Below, in pieces: positions 35,043 to 47,194 of a DNA stretch of 64,000 nucleotides. The notes under the pieces were generated by a model. The model was not told the DNA's origin, made no database searches, and was given only the letters and a program-made list of their open reading frames with translations. Source of the DNA: Frigidibacter sp. (GTDB lineage Bacteria > Pseudomonadota > Alphaproteobacteria > Rhodobacterales > Rhodobacteraceae); the NCBI RefSeq assembly GCF_030695035.1, contig NZ_JAUYTT010000008.1, positions 434,001 to 498,000 of the forward strand, written 5' to 3'. Position numbers and translations under genes: made by a program. Position 1 is the first letter of the stretch. Each line of letters starts with the position of its first letter.

Positions 35043-35674
35043 CGGATCCCCTCCCGGTTTCTGGCGAGACGGTAATAGGCCCAGAGCGCCCGCGCCGCAA
35101 CCGCCCGCCAGGGGGACCAGGCCTCGGCCATGGTGCGCAGTTGGCGGGCGGTGGGGCGTTCGGGTAGGTCGAACAGCAGCCGCGCCGCCTCCTGCAGCGC
35201 CAGATCGCCGGGCGCGAAGACATCGGCGCGGCCAAGGCTGAACATCGCATAGATCTCGGCCGTCCAGGGTCCGATGCCCGGCAGCGCCACCAGCCGGGCG
35301 ATCACCTCGGCATCCGGGGCATCGCGCAGGGCGGCATAGTCGAGATCGGCCGCCGCGAGGGCGCGCAGGTAGCGGATCTTCTGGCGCGAGAGGCCGACGG
35401 CCCGGAGGGTTTCGTCCGTGGCAAGCACCAGCGCCGCCGGATCGGTCAGCCCCGCCGCCAGCATCCGCCCGTGGATCGCCGCGGCCGAGGCGACCGAGAC
35501 CTGCTGGCTGACCACCGCATCGACCAGCGCGCCGAACCCGTCCGGCCGCCGGCGCAGCGGAAGGGGCTCTGCCAGAGCCGGCGCAAAGCGGGGCTCGATC
35601 CGCAGGAGGTGCGCGGCGCCCTCGGCAAGGTGAACTTCGGTCTCGATCAGGCCGCGGGTCATTTGGTGGGTCAT
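35039..35674 (-). CDS. DNA-3-methyladenine glycosylase 2 family protein (AlkA-like)
   Basis: A 211-residue base-excision repair enzyme of the HhH-GPD superfamily, removing alkylated purines. It shows VDAVVSQQVSVASAAAIHGR, the helix-hairpin-helix VALPGIGPWTAEIYAMFSLG, and the catalytic Asp in the segment DVFAPGDLALQEA. The C-terminal WSPWRAVAARALWAYYRL is the usual end. It lacks the N-terminal domain of E. coli AlkA, as in the short bacterial form. Two closely spaced ATGs (35674 and 35662) are possible. It is coupled to the downstream esterase gene. Confidence 0.9.
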   Translation of the reverse strand: MTHQMTRGLIETEVHLAEGAAHLLRIEPRFAPALAEPLPLRRRPDGFGALVDAVVSQQVSVASAAAIHGRMLAAGLTDPAALVLATDETLRAVGLSRQKIRYLRALAAADLDYAALRDAPDAEVIARLVALPGIGPWTAEIYAMFSLGRADVFAPGDLALQEAARLLFDLPERPTARQLRTMAEAWSPWRAVAARALWAYYRLARNREGIR

Positions 35675-35765
35675 CCGCGCACCCTGCCCCGGCTGGCGCG
35701 GCAAGGCCAGAGGCGCACCATTGGGAGTGCCCGAGCCGGACGGCCCCCTCAGCAACCCGACCCCG

Positions 35766-38115
<2,350 letters not shown>

Positions 38116-38119
<4 letters not shown>

Positions 38120-39555
38120 GGGCGCTCGGCGGGCGGAAACGCCACCCGCACGACCAACCCGCGATGCCCGGCGCGGTCCTTCACCCCGTCCGGCGTGGCG
38201 GCATCCTCGAGGCTCAGCCGCCCCCCGAACAGCGTGGCGATCTCCTCGACAATGGCGAGGCCGAGGCCCGTCCCGGCCGGGTGATCCCCGTCTTCCGCAC
38301 CGCGCACGAAGCGGCCGCGCAGCGCCTCGCGGCGGGCGGGGGTGATGCCGGGGCCGTCATCCTCCACCGCCAGCACGGCGCCGCCCTCGGGGGTTGCAAA
38401 CACCCGCACCGTCACCTCGGCCCCGCGCCCGGCATAGGTCAGCGCGTTGTCCAGAAGGTTGCGCAGCAACTCCCCCAGCAGCACCGGCTCGGCCCGCACC
38501 GGCACCAGCCCCTCGCCGGCAAAGCCAAGGTCGATCCCTGCCTCGGCCGCCGCAGGCACCTTCTCGGCCGTCAAATCGCGGGCCAGCGCGACCAGATCCA
38601 GCGGCGCATCGGGCAAGGGCGCGCCCCCCGCGACATCGACCCGCGCCAGCAGCAGCAGCTGCGCGAGGATCCGCTCCGCCTCGGCCAAGGCCGCATCCCC
38701 CGCCTGCGCGGCCGCCCGCGCGGCCGGCAGATCGCCCGCCCGCACCGCCAGCGCCAGCTGGGTGCGCACCACCGCCAGCGGCGTGCGCAGCTGGTGGCTG
38801 GCATTGCCGGTAAAGCTGCGCATCGCGCGCAGCGCCGTTTCCAGCCGCAGCATGAAGCTGTTCACCGTATCGACCAGCCCCCGCACCTCGTTCGGGGCCG
38901 CCTGTTCGATGGGCCGCAGGTCATCGGGGGAGCGCAGCGCAATCGCCTCCCCGAGCCGATACAAGGGCCGCAGCGACAAGGTCACCGCCACCCAGACGAT
39001 CAACGCCGCCCCGCCAATCATCCCCGCCAACCGCAGGGCAGACCGCAGCAGGATCGTGCCGGTCAGTTCCCGCCGCGCCGCGATGGTTTCCGCCACGATC
39101 ACCGTGAATGGCACCGAATCGATGCCGGTGGAGGCGGCGCGGTGCAGCGAGGCGATGCGGATCGGCTCGCCCCCGAAACTGCCATCGGCAAAGACCGGGC
39201 TGTCCGAGGGGCCATCGAGGATCGGCAGCTGGTCATAGCCGGTCAGGAAGGTGCCGGGCGGGCCATCGACGCGGTAGAACACCCTGTCCTGCGCGGCAGA
39301 GGACAGCATTTCAAGCGCGGAATAGGGGATATCCACCTCCAGCCCGCCATCTTGATCCACCGTCACCCGCTCGGCAATCGCCAGGGCCGAGCCGAACAGC
39401 ACCCGGTCCGACACGGTATTGGCGGTGCGCACCGCCTCGCGCCAGGTGTCCACCAGTGCCAGCACCCCCAGCACGGCCGTCGAGATCAGCAGCCATCCCA
39501 GCAGCCGCCTGCGCAGCGAATAGGCGGCGTGCCTTGGAAAATCGGGTGGCGTCAT
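38116..39555 (-). CDS. sensor histidine kinase, TctE-like
   Basis: A 479-residue inner-membrane kinase. Spans near residues 16-36 and 170-192 flank a periplasmic domain, a HAMP-like linker follows, and the H-box SFTGNASHQLRTPL has His254. The ATP-binding domain has N-box LLRNLLDNALTYAG, G1 VEDDGPGITP and G2 GTGLGLAIVEEIA. Its start overlaps the response-regulator stop by 4 bases. The pair is divergent from a tct transporter operon, so sensing of a tricarboxylate or related acid is the natural reading. The periplasmic domain of about 130 residues resembles that of TctE proteins (2CSK_N type). Confidence 0.9.
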
Positions 39556-40226
39556 CCCTCGGCCAGCCGGTCGAGGTAATAGCCGATCCCGCGCGCGGTG
39601 CGCACCGTCAGCCCGTGCGGGGCCAGCCGCTTGCGCAGGCGGCTGACATATTGCTCGATGGCATTGCCGCTGAGGTCGTCATCGAGGCTGGTCAGCGACT
39701 GCAGGATCGCCTCCTTCGCCACCACCTTCCCGGCGCGGGTGAACAGCACCTCCAGCAGCGCCCGTTCCCGGGCGGGGATATCCAGCGCGACCCCATCCGC
39801 CAGAAAGCTGCGGCTGGTCAGGTCCAGCGTCACCGCGCCGAAGCTGACGGTCGAGGCGCGCAGGCCGGCCTGACGGCGCAGCAAGGACCGCACCCGCGCC
39901 TCCAGCTCGCCCACGTCGAAGGGTTTGACCATGTAGTCATCGGCGCCAAGGTCCAGCCCGCGGATACGCTCCTCGGCGCTGCCCCGCGCCGTCAGGATCA
40001 ACACGGCGGCGCGGTTCTGGCGGTCGCGCATGGCGCGCAGCACCGACAGCCCATCCATCTGCGGCAGGTTCAGATCGAGGATCACCAGATCGAAGCTTTC
40101 CGCCGCCGCCAGCACCTCGGCCGAGGTGCCATCCTGCACCACATCCACCGCATGGCCGGTGCCGCGCAGGATCGTCGCCAGCCCTTCGGCCAGCGCGCGG
40201 TTGTCCTCGACCAGCAATATCCGCAT
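39552..40226 (-). CDS. response regulator transcription factor, OmpR/TctD-like
   Basis: A 224-residue regulator. The receiver domain has MRILLVEDNRALAEGL at the start, phospho-acceptor Asp51 in DLVILDLNLPQMDG and the switch Lys in DYMVKPFDVGELEARV. The C-terminal winged helix (SFGAVTLDLTSRSF to VRTARGIGYYLD) is of the OmpR class. The start overlaps nothing and faces a binding-protein gene 80 bases away, a likely shared control region. Together with the downstream kinase it forms a TctD/TctE-type system, probably controlling the tct operon beside it. Confidence 0.92.
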   Translation of the reverse strand: MRILLVEDNRALAEGLATILRGTGHAVDVVQDGTSAEVLAAAESFDLVILDLNLPQMDGLSVLRAMRDRQNRAAVLILTARGSAEERIRGLDLGADDYMVKPFDVGELEARVRSLLRRQAGLRASTVSFGAVTLDLTSRSFLADGVALDIPARERALLEVLFTRAGKVVAKEAILQSLTSLDDDLSGNAIEQYVSRLRKRLAPHGLTVRTARGIGYYLDRLAEG

Positions 40227-40305
40227 ATCTCGCCCCCTCTGCCCTGCGACCTTAGCCCCGACGCACGCGCTTGTGAACGGGCTGCCGCTGGGGCATCCTC
40301 CCGCC

Positions 40306-41379
40306 ATGATCGCCCTTTGCCGTATCCTGTGTATTGCCCTCATCAGCACGCTGCTGGCCCCGGGCGCACGGGCCGAGATGTTCCTGTTCCCCGCACCCTC
40401 GGGCACCGCGGCGCAGGAAATCCTTGTCTATTCCTCGCTGGATGAGAGGCTGGCGGCACCCCTGATCGCCGGCTTCCAGACCCAGAACCCCGACATCGCC
40501 GTGCGCTATGAGGATCTGCTGACCGGCGAGATCCATGCCCGCATCACCGCCGAGACCGATGCAGGCCAGCGCACCGCCGATTTCGCCTTCTCCTCGGCGA
40601 TGGACCTGCAGGTGAAGCTGGTCAATGACGGCTATGCCATCCCCGTCACCGCGCCTGAAACCGATGACTGGCCGGACTGGGCCAACTGGCGCGACACGGC
40701 CTATGCGATGACTTTCGAACCCGCAGTCTTCGTCTACCACAAGCCCGACTTCCAGGATGCCCCGCCACCCGCCACCCGCGCAGAGTTTCTGGACTGGATG
40801 CGCACAGGGGCGAATGTGCAGGGCCGCATCGGTACCTATGATATCGAGCGGTCAGGCGTCGGCTACCTGTTCCTCGCCCGCGATCAGGAGCATTTCCCCG
40901 ATATCTGGTCGGTCGTCCGGGCAATGGGCGCGGCGGGCGTGCAGCAATTCCCGACCAGCGAGGATATCCTCGTGCGGATCTCCGATGGGCGGCTGGCGAT
41001 GGGCTACAACATCCTTGGCTCCTATGCCGCCGACTGGGCCCGCGAGCACCCGGATGTCGGGCTGGTACTGCCACGCGACTATACCGTTGTCGCCTCGCGC
41101 ATCGGGCTGGTGCCGCGGGCGGCGCGCAGCCCGGACCTCGGCGCGCGGATGCTGGGCTTTTTCCTGTCCCGCGCCGGGCAGACGATCCTCGCCGAGGAAC
41201 TGCGCCTGCCCGCCGTCAGCCTTGAGGTGTCAGAGCGCAACAGCGCCCGCGCCATGCAGGACACGTTGGGGGGCCAGCTGCGTCCGGTGCCGGTCAGCCC
41301 CGGCCTGCTGGTCTATCTCGATCAGGCCAAGCGCGCCCGGCTGATCGCGCGTTGGAAGGCCGCCCTCGCCGGGCAATAG
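40306..41379 (+). CDS. extracellular solute-binding protein, iron/polyamine type, in the tct locus
   Basis: A 357-residue periplasmic protein with a Sec signal peptide (residues 1-23, ending APGARA). It belongs to the type II binding fold of Fe3+ and similar ABC receptors: ILVYSSLDERLAAPLIAGFQ, then FSSAMDLQVKLVNDGY, AYAMTFEPAVFVYHKPDF and SYAADWAREHPDVGLVLPRD. It lacks any adjacent ABC permease or ATPase and instead sits between the tctDE-like pair and tctCBA. That suggests a co-sensor that presents ligand to the kinase rather than a transport receptor, an inference. It may also be a relic of a transporter. Confidence 0.8.
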   Translation: MIALCRILCIALISTLLAPGARAEMFLFPAPSGTAAQEILVYSSLDERLAAPLIAGFQTQNPDIAVRYEDLLTGEIHARITAETDAGQRTADFAFSSAMDLQVKLVNDGYAIPVTAPETDDWPDWANWRDTAYAMTFEPAVFVYHKPDFQDAPPPATRAEFLDWMRTGANVQGRIGTYDIERSGVGYLFLARDQEHFPDIWSVVRAMGAAGVQQFPTSEDILVRISDGRLAMGYNILGSYAADWAREHPDVGLVLPRDYTVVASRIGLVPRAARSPDLGARMLGFFLSRAGQTILAEELRLPAVSLEVSERNSARAMQDTLGGQLRPVPVSPGLLVYLDQAKRARLIARWKAALAGQ

Positions 41380-41574
41380 ATTTCCCACCTCGCGCATAAT
41401 TTCAGCGCCCATGTCAGCCAGATGACAGGTTCCTGTGCTGAATAGGGTGCATGGGTGCTGTGGAGGCAGCGCCCGCGCTTCGGGGAGGAGGCGCGCCATC
41501 ACCATCAGGCCAGCCCCCGACCGTCACATGTTCGGTGTCCTGCGATCCGCAGGCACCCTTGGGAGGATACCGCA

Positions 41575-42519
41575 ATGAAAAAACTCATGCTCGCAACCAT
41601 TCTGGCCGGCGCCGTCGCGCTGCCCGCAATGGCCGCCGACTACACGATCATCGCCCCGGCCAACCCCGGCGGCGGCTGGGACCAGACCGCCCGCACCATG
41701 CAGGCCGTGCTGCAGGACGAGGGCATCTCGTCCTCTGTCCAGGTGCAGAACGTGCCCGGCGCCGGCGGCACCATCGGCCTTGCGCAATTCGCCAGCCAGA
41801 ACGAAGGCAACGCCAATGCGCTGATCGTCGGCGGCTATGTGATGGTCGGTGCGATCCTGACCAACAACGCCCCCGTCGGCCTTGACGCGGTAACCCCGAT
41901 TGCCCGCCTGACCGGCGAGTATGAGGCCATCGTGGTCCCTGCTGCCTCGCCGATCCAGACCATCGAAGAGCTGGTCGAGGCGCTGAAGGCCGATCCGGGT
42001 GCGGTCAGCTGGGCCGGCGGCTCGGCAGGCGGCACCGACCATATCGCCGTGGGCCTGCTGGCCAAGGCGGCGGGCGTCGATCCGACCAAGATCAACTACA
42101 TCGCCTATTCGGGCGGCGGCGAGGCGCTGGCGGCCATTCTTGGCAGCCAGGTCACCGCGGGCATCTCCTCGCTGGGGGAATTTGTGGCCCAGATCGACTC
42201 GGGCACCCTGCGCCTGCTGGCCGTGAGCTCGGAAGAGCGGATCGAGGGCGTGGACGCGCCGACGCTGAAGGAAGTGGGCCTCGACGTGGTCCTGCAGAAC
42301 TGGCGCATGGTCGCCGCAGCGCCGGGCCTGAGCGACGAGCAGAAGGCCGCGGTTTCGGCCGACATCGAGGCTATGGTGAAATCGGCCTCGTGGCAGGAAC
42401 AGCTGGCGACCAAAGGCTGGGCTGATACCTACCTCGCCGGTGCCGAGTTCGATGCGCAGCTCGCTGCCGACATCACCGCCACCGAGACTGTCCTCAAGGA
42501 CATCGGTCTGGTGAAATGA
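41575..42519 (+). CDS. tctC: tripartite tricarboxylate transporter substrate-binding protein
   Basis: Periplasmic receptor of a TTT-family importer (314 residues). The signal peptide is [20 protein letters not shown], then [20 protein letters not shown], the NPGGGWD motif typical of TctC/Bug proteins, and later [14 protein letters not shown] and the closing [22 protein letters not shown] site lies before the ATG. It is the first gene of the tctCBA operon and overlaps tctB by 4 bases. The ligand may be citrate or another carboxylate. The 195-base leader region before it shows no clear sigma-70 promoter and may carry regulator sites. Confidence 0.92.
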   Translation: MKKLMLATILAGAVALPAMAADYTIIAPANPGGGWDQTARTMQAVLQDEGISSSVQVQNVPGAGGTIGLAQFASQNEGNANALIVGGYVMVGAILTNNAPVGLDAVTPIARLTGEYEAIVVPAASPIQTIEELVEALKADPGAVSWAGGSAGGTDHIAVGLLAKAAGVDPTKINYIAYSGGGEALAAILGSQVTAGISSLGEFVAQIDSGTLRLLAVSSEERIEGVDAPTLKEVGLDVVLQNWRMVAAAPGLSDEQKAAVSADIEAMVKSASWQEQLATKGWADTYLAGAEFDAQLAADITATETVLKDIGLVK

Positions 42520-43013
42520 GCCTGAAGCAATATGAAATCCAGCGCCGCCCCGATTGGGCGGCGCTAATCATCGCCGCCGGGCTGGCTGTGTTCGGCGCGG
42601 TGATCTTGTGGGACTCTGCCCGGCTTGCCGATCTTGGCGGCTATTCCGGCGTCGGTCCTGGAACCGTGCCGCGGGTGGTGGGCATCGGCCTGATCCTGCT
42701 GGCAGTCTGGACGGTCGCCGCCGCCCTGCGCGGCGACTTCCCCGAACGCCCGCGCCAGCAACCCGCCCCGGTTCTGTGGATCATCGCGGGGCTTGCGGGC
42801 CAGCTGATCTTGCTGAAGATCGCCGGCTTTTCCATTGCCACCGGCGTTCTCTTCGCCCTCACCGCAAGGGCCTTTGGCAAGCGCAACCTGACGCTGACCC
42901 TGCCGGTCGGCATCGCAATCAGCTTCGTGGTCTGGATCGTGTTCTCGCAGCTTCTGATGCTGAACCTTCCCGCCGGCCCGCTGGAGCACCTGTTCTTCGG
43001 AGGGGCAAGATGA
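42516..43013 (+). CDS. tctB: tripartite tricarboxylate transporter TctB family protein
   Basis: Small membrane subunit (165 residues, four hydrophobic spans). The start [20 protein letters not shown], the loop [20 protein letters not shown] and the middle [20 protein letters not shown] are typical of TctB. It couples the large permease TctA to the receptor. It overlaps tctC by 4 bases and tctA by 4 bases, indicating balanced translation of the three subunits. Confidence 0.92.
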   Translation: MSLKQYEIQRRPDWAALIIAAGLAVFGAVILWDSARLADLGGYSGVGPGTVPRVVGIGLILLAVWTVAAALRGDFPERPRQQPAPVLWIIAGLAGQLILLKIAGFSIATGVLFALTARAFGKRNLTLTLPVGIAISFVVWIVFSQLLMLNLPAGPLEHLFFGGAR

Positions 43014-44527
43014 GCGCGTTCGATTTTCTGCTGCAGGGTCTTGCCACCGCGTCGGACCCGATGCTGCTGTTTTACGCGCTGATCGGGGTGACGCTTGGCA
43101 CCGCTGTCGGCGTGCTGCCCGGCATCGGCCCGGCGCTGACCGTAGCGCTGCTGCTGCCGGTCACCTACCGGCTGGATCCGGCCGGCTCGCTGATCATGTT
43201 CGCGGGGATCTACTATGGCGGGATGTATGGCGGATCGACGACCTCGATCTTGCTGAACACTCCCGGCGAGAGCGCGAGCATCATCACCGCGCTGGAGGGC
43301 AACAAGATGGCCCGCAAGGGCCGCGGCGGCCCTGCCCTCGCCACCGCCGCCATCGGATCGTTCGTGGCGGGCCTCATCGCCACGCTGCTGCTGGCCTTCC
43401 TCGCCCCGCATGTGGTGAAGCTGGCCCTGGTTTTCGGCCCGCGTGAGTATTTCGCGCTGATGGTGCTGGCCTTCGTCACCGTGTCCTCGGCCTTCGGGGA
43501 CAGCACCCTGCGCGGCCTCACTTCGCTGTTCCTCGGCTTCGGCCTCGCCTGCGTTGGCATCGACCAGCTGACCGGGCAGGCACGGATGAGCTTTGGCGTG
43601 CCCGACCTTCTGGACGGGATCGAGGTCACCACCCTTGCCGTCGCCATGTTCGCGGTGGGCGAGGCGCTGGCCATTGCCGCGCTTGGCAATACCGGCGAGG
43701 ACAAGGTCCATGCCGTCAAGGGCTCGGTCTGGATGAACCGGTCGGACTGGTCGCGCTCGTGGAAGCCCTGGCTGCGCGGCACCTTCATCGGCTTTCCCAT
43801 CGGCGCAATGCCGGCGGGCGGGGCCGAGATCGGCACATTCCTGTCCTATGCGACCGAGAAGAAGCTGACCAAGCACCCTGAAGAGTTCGGCCACGGCGCC
43901 ATCGAAGGCGTTGCAGGGCCGGAAGCGGCGAACAACGCCAGCGCCGCGGGCACACTCGTGCCGCTGCTGACACTGGGTCTGCCGACCACCGCCACCGCGG
44001 CGATCATGCTGGCCGGCTTCCAGCAATTCGGCCTGCAACCCGGCCCGCTGCTGTTTGCGACCAACCCCGAGCTGGTCTGGGGCCTGATCGCCAGCCTGCT
44101 CATCGCCAACGCCATGCTGCTGGTGCTGAACCTGCCGATGATCGGGCTGTGGGTGAAGCTGCTGACGATCCCGAAACCCTGGCTCTACGCCGGGATCTTG
44201 CTGTTTGCCACGCTCGGCACCATCGGCGCCAACCCCTCGACCTTCGAACTGGGGATGCTGCTGGTCTTCGGCCTTGTCGGTTACGGGATGCGGGTCTTTG
44301 GCTATCCGATCGCGCCAATCGTGGTGGGCCTGATCCTCAGTCCGATGGCGGAACAACAGCTGCGCCGGGCGCTGTCGATCAGCCAGGGCGATTGGACGGT
44401 ACTGCTGACCTCGCCGATTGCCGCGGTGATGCTTGGGATCGCGGCGCTGGCGCTGATCGTGCCCTTGGTGATGCGGATGCGCGGCCGCGGCGCGGTGCTC
44501 AGCCAGCTGGCGGGCGACGAGGACTGA
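43010..44527 (+). CDS. tctA: tripartite tricarboxylate transporter permease
   Basis: Large permease subunit, 505 residues with about 12 hydrophobic segments. The signature motifs are [40 protein letters not shown] and the second repeat [20 protein letters not shown]. Both TctA half-repeats are intact. The start has GGAGGGGCAAG before it. The operon is closed by a strong terminator at 44551. Substrate import uses an ion gradient rather than ATP. Confidence 0.95.
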   Translation: MSAFDFLLQGLATASDPMLLFYALIGVTLGTAVGVLPGIGPALTVALLLPVTYRLDPAGSLIMFAGIYYGGMYGGSTTSILLNTPGESASIITALEGNKMARKGRGGPALATAAIGSFVAGLIATLLLAFLAPHVVKLALVFGPREYFALMVLAFVTVSSAFGDSTLRGLTSLFLGFGLACVGIDQLTGQARMSFGVPDLLDGIEVTTLAVAMFAVGEALAIAALGNTGEDKVHAVKGSVWMNRSDWSRSWKPWLRGTFIGFPIGAMPAGGAEIGTFLSYATEKKLTKHPEEFGHGAIEGVAGPEAANNASAAGTLVPLLTLGLPTTATAAIMLAGFQQFGLQPGPLLFATNPELVWGLIASLLIANAMLLVLNLPMIGLWVKLLTIPKPWLYAGILLFATLGTIGANPSTFELGMLLVFGLVGYGMRVFGYPIAPIVVGLILSPMAEQQLRRALSISQGDWTVLLTSPIAAVMLGIAALALIVPLVMRMRGRGAVLSQLAGDED

Positions 44528-44550
44528 TCCCTCCCCCCCGCAGATTTCAA

Positions 44551-44578
44551 AGGCCCGGCACCCCTGCCGGGCCTTTTT
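44551..44578 (+). terminator. Rho-independent terminator of the tctCBA operon
   Basis: A perfect 10-bp stem AGGCCCGGCA/TGCCGGGCCT with a CCCC loop is followed by TTTT, 24 bases after the tctA stop. Confidence 0.92.
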
Positions 44579-44713
44579 CATGTCCGCGGCCTTGCACGCT
44601 CATATTCGCGGGCCTTGCACGGGGCGCATGGCGGACCTTCCAAGTTTCTGCGTTGCAGCGAAGCTTCTGCGCGCCCATTTATGGGTCAGACGAAAACCCG
44701 AAAGGCCAATCCA

Positions 44714-44896
44714 ATGACCACCCTCACGATGACCCACGCCCCGCTGGCGACGCTGCGCAATGCGCTGGCGACCTTCTGTGCCGCCTTCGTCGCTGCCCGG
44801 TCCGTGTCTGCCGCGATGGAAGCCCACCGCACCCCCGACCCGGAAGCGCTGCGCACCCTCGGCATCGACCCGGCGAGCTTCCCGAAGTCCATCTGA
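44714..44896 (+). CDS. small DUF1127-like protein
   Basis: A 60-residue protein beginning MTTLTMTHAPLATLRNALAT. The body FVAARSVSAAMEAHRTPDPE followed by ALRTLGIDPASFPK follows the layout of short Rhodobacterales proteins related to DUF1127 (an AARS helix and a terminal LGI-D-P motif), though it lacks the usual Arg density. It has its own leader of over 100 bases after the tct terminator. TTGCAG near 44655 could be a -35 element. The gene is convergent with the DinB-like gene. The function is unknown. Confidence 0.6.
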   Translation: MTTLTMTHAPLATLRNALATFCAAFVAARSVSAAMEAHRTPDPEALRTLGIDPASFPKSI

Positions 44897-44908
44897 CCCG
44901 GGCGCCCT

Positions 44909-45424
44909 TCAGGCCCCCACAACCTCGCCCGGCGCGAAGACCAGATCGGTCGGGCCGGGCACCGCCCCTGCGGCGGTCAGCATCGCATGAACCTGCCCGC
45001 GGTGATGCGCCTGATGGTTGAACATGTGCAGCACGCACAGCGCCCGCGGGCGGTTCATCTCGCGCCCCGTCGCGCCGGAATACCAGACCAGATCGCCCGC
45101 CAGATCCTCGGGCGCCAGCGCATCGGCCCAGTCCACCATCAGCGCGTCCATCTCGCGCCGCGCCGCACATAGCCCCTCCCACTCCGCCACCAGCGAGACG
45201 CTGCCCGCGATCCCGCCCCCCGGGGCCTCGCAGCGGCCGAAGCGGCTCAGCCACATGCGGTCGGCCCAGAGGATATGGTTCAGCGTCGCGTGGATTGACC
45301 CGAAAAACGCCCCACGAGAGGCACGCCGCGCCGCATCGTCCAGCATCGAAGCCGCGCCATAGAGGTTGTCATTCTGCCACGCATTGTAGCGGGCCATCGT
45401 GCGGCATCCGTCCAAGGTGATCAT
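44909..45424 (-). CDS. DinB family protein
   Basis: A 171-residue four-helix-bundle protein of the DinB/YfiT group, presumed metal-dependent. It begins MARYNAWQNDNLYGAASMLD (after nine extra residues), contains GSIHATLNHILWADRMWLSR with the first His, and FNHQAHHRGQVHAMLTAAG with the second pair. Members include thiol transferases that use bacillithiol or mycothiol, but many are undefined. An AAAGGGG run precedes the chosen ATG. It is convergent with the small DUF1127-like gene. Confidence 0.88.
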   Translation of the reverse strand: MITLDGCRTMARYNAWQNDNLYGAASMLDDAARRASRGAFFGSIHATLNHILWADRMWLSRFGRCEAPGGGIAGSVSLVAEWEGLCAARREMDALMVDWADALAPEDLAGDLVWYSGATGREMNRPRALCVLHMFNHQAHHRGQVHAMLTAAGAVPGPTDLVFAPGEVVGA

Positions 45425-45637
45425 CGCCGCCCCTTTGCAGTGCTGAGAGCCCGATCAGGCCACGCCCGCCGCCGCCGGTCAAGCGCCGCCCCGTTCTCAC
45501 CCTGCCGCTTCCTTTGGCATCCGCCGCGTCCCGCCGCCGCAGGGCCACTCCTCTCGGACAAATCACTTGTTGAGGAAAACGCTTCGCCCTAGCCTTTGGC
45601 CAGACAACTTCCTGCACCAATTGCCGAAAGGACAGAC

Positions 45638-46684
45638 ATGACCCGCCATTCGCTGCTGCTTGCCTCTGCCGCCCTGCTCTGCGCTGCGCCCGCCTTTGCT
45701 GCCGATCCTGACCTGTTGGTCTTCGATTGGGCGGGTTTCGAGGAAGAAGGGCTCTTCGCCACCTACAAGGAAAAGCACGGCGACGCGCCCACCTATTCCT
45801 TCTATGGCGATGATGACGAGGCCTTCCAGAAGGTCGCCTCGGGCTTCAAGGCAGATGTCGCGCATCCCTGCTCGCAGATGGTCGGAAAATACCGCGATGC
45901 CGGGCTGATCGAGCCCTGGGATGTGTCCAAGATCCCAGAATTTGCCAATATCGACCCCAAGTTCCTCGACTCGCCGGTGTTCAAGGATGATGCGGGCGTG
46001 TGGTACATCCCGTCGGACTGGGGCGTCACCGCGATTGCCTATAACACCGAGGAAGTTCCGGTCGAGGACGTCGCCTCGCTGCAGGTGTTCCTCGATCCGA
46101 AATACGAAGGCCGCGTGTCGATTCCCGACAGCTCGGACGATGTCTGGGCGCTGGCCTATCTGGCAACCGGCGTCACCGACTGGACCGACATCACCGACGA
46201 TCAGTTCGCTGCTGCCGCCGAATGGCTGCGCAAGGCCCATGTCAATGTGCGCAGCTACTGGGCCGATCCGGCCGAGATGAGCCAGCTTATGGCCTCGGGC
46301 GAGGTGCTGGTGGCCTGGTCGTGGAATGACGGCGTGGCCTACTTGCAGGATGACGGCTTCCCGGTCGGCTTCCAGCGCGAAACGACCGAAGGCTCCTCGA
46401 CCTGGTTCTGCGGCTTCGTGAACTTCAAGGATGGCCCCGGTTCGGAAGACAAGGTCTATGACTTCGTCAACTCCTGGATGCGCCCCGAGGCCGGCCCGGC
46501 GCTGGTCGATGCCATCGGCTATGGCCATGCCAACACCACCGCGATGGATCTGGTCGATGCCGAAACGCTGACCACCGCTGGCCTGACCGAGATCAGCGCC
46601 CCGATCCTGGCGCAGACCCCGAACAGCACCGCGCAGCGCGAAAAGCAACTGGCCGAGTTCGAGAAGATCAAGGCCGGGTTCTGA
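45638..46684 (+). CDS. ABC transporter substrate-binding protein, PotD-like, orphan
   Basis: A 348-residue periplasmic protein with a signal peptide (LLLASAALLCAAPAFA, cleavage before ADP). The mature sequence LLVFDWAGFEEEGLFATYKE, then DVAHPCSQMVGKYRDAGLIE and VWYIPSDWGVTAIAYNTEEV, follows the spermidine/putrescine receptor family. No permease or ATPase gene is adjacent, and the gene is framed by its own upstream region and a strong terminator. It probably serves a transporter encoded elsewhere. The ligand is not certain; putrescine and other amines are likely candidates. Confidence 0.87.
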   Translation: MTRHSLLLASAALLCAAPAFAADPDLLVFDWAGFEEEGLFATYKEKHGDAPTYSFYGDDDEAFQKVASGFKADVAHPCSQMVGKYRDAGLIEPWDVSKIPEFANIDPKFLDSPVFKDDAGVWYIPSDWGVTAIAYNTEEVPVEDVASLQVFLDPKYEGRVSIPDSSDDVWALAYLATGVTDWTDITDDQFAAAAEWLRKAHVNVRSYWADPAEMSQLMASGEVLVAWSWNDGVAYLQDDGFPVGFQRETTEGSSTWFCGFVNFKDGPGSEDKVYDFVNSWMRPEAGPALVDAIGYGHANTTAMDLVDAETLTTAGLTEISAPILAQTPNSTAQREKQLAEFEKIKAGF

Positions 46685-46705
46685 TCAGGCCCCGCCTCGC
46701 GCATC

Positions 46706-46736
46706 GCGCCGCCCTTCGGGGCGGCGCTTTTTGTTT
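46706..46736 (+). terminator. Rho-independent terminator of the PotD-like gene
   Basis: A 9-bp stem GCGCCGCCC/GGGCGGCGC with a TTCG loop is followed by TTTTTGTTTT, 22 bases after the stop. Confidence 0.92.
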
Positions 46737-46831
46737 TGAGTGCTTCGCGCCAACCCGCGCATTTCCGAACCCCTTCTTGCCCGGAACAAGGCGCCTTGGC
46801 GCCGCCAAGCAGCGCCCGTCCGCCAGTCCCC

Positions 46832-46860
46832 TTGCACCCACCCGGCCCGCGGCCTATATC
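46832..46860 (+). promoter_or_regulatory. sigma-70 type promoter of ssrA
   Basis: TTGCAC (46832-46837) and TATATC (46855-46860) are separated by exactly 17 bases. Transcription would start near 46867, at the 5' end of the tmRNA precursor. Confidence 0.7.
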
Positions 46861-46866
46861 TGGGGT

Positions 46867-47184
46867 GTCGGGGGCAACCTCGACTATGGACATAAACGCG
46901 CTCGTAATAAGCGGCTCGGACCCGGGGGCGGTACCCGGCGGCTCCACCAAATACTCCCTTGTTGGGGGAGCATGGGGCCGAAACAGGATCGACGAACGTC
47001 TAAAGGGGTTATGCTTTGTCCCGGTGAGGTACCACCGTTATCGGTCCGAAATGTACAGTTGCCAACAACAACCGTGCTCCGGCAATGGCTCTGGCTGCGT
47101 AAGCAGTTCGAGTCGCCGAAACTAAGTCCTTGCGCTTAGCAGCGTAAGGCGGGGTTCGCAGGTACCTGGCAACAGAAACCTGCA
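46867..47184 (+). ncRNA. ssrA: transfer-messenger RNA, circularly permuted two-piece form
   Basis: Rescues stalled ribosomes and tags the nascent peptide. The acceptor piece comes first and ends CGGCTCC-A-CCA (46939-46949). After a 24-base spacer the coding piece starts GGGGCCG at 46974, and those seven bases pair with CGGCTCC to rebuild the acceptor stem. GAAACAGGATCGACGAACG is the usual 5' tRNA-like segment. The tag frame at 47061-47102 reads ANNNRAPAMALAA, with the LAA end recognised by ClpXP. The closing hairpin is GCAGGT/ACCTGC near 47157-47182. The 5' and 3' limits are approximate. Removal of the spacer gives two RNA chains. Confidence 0.93.
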
Positions 47185-47194
47185 CCTAATTCCC

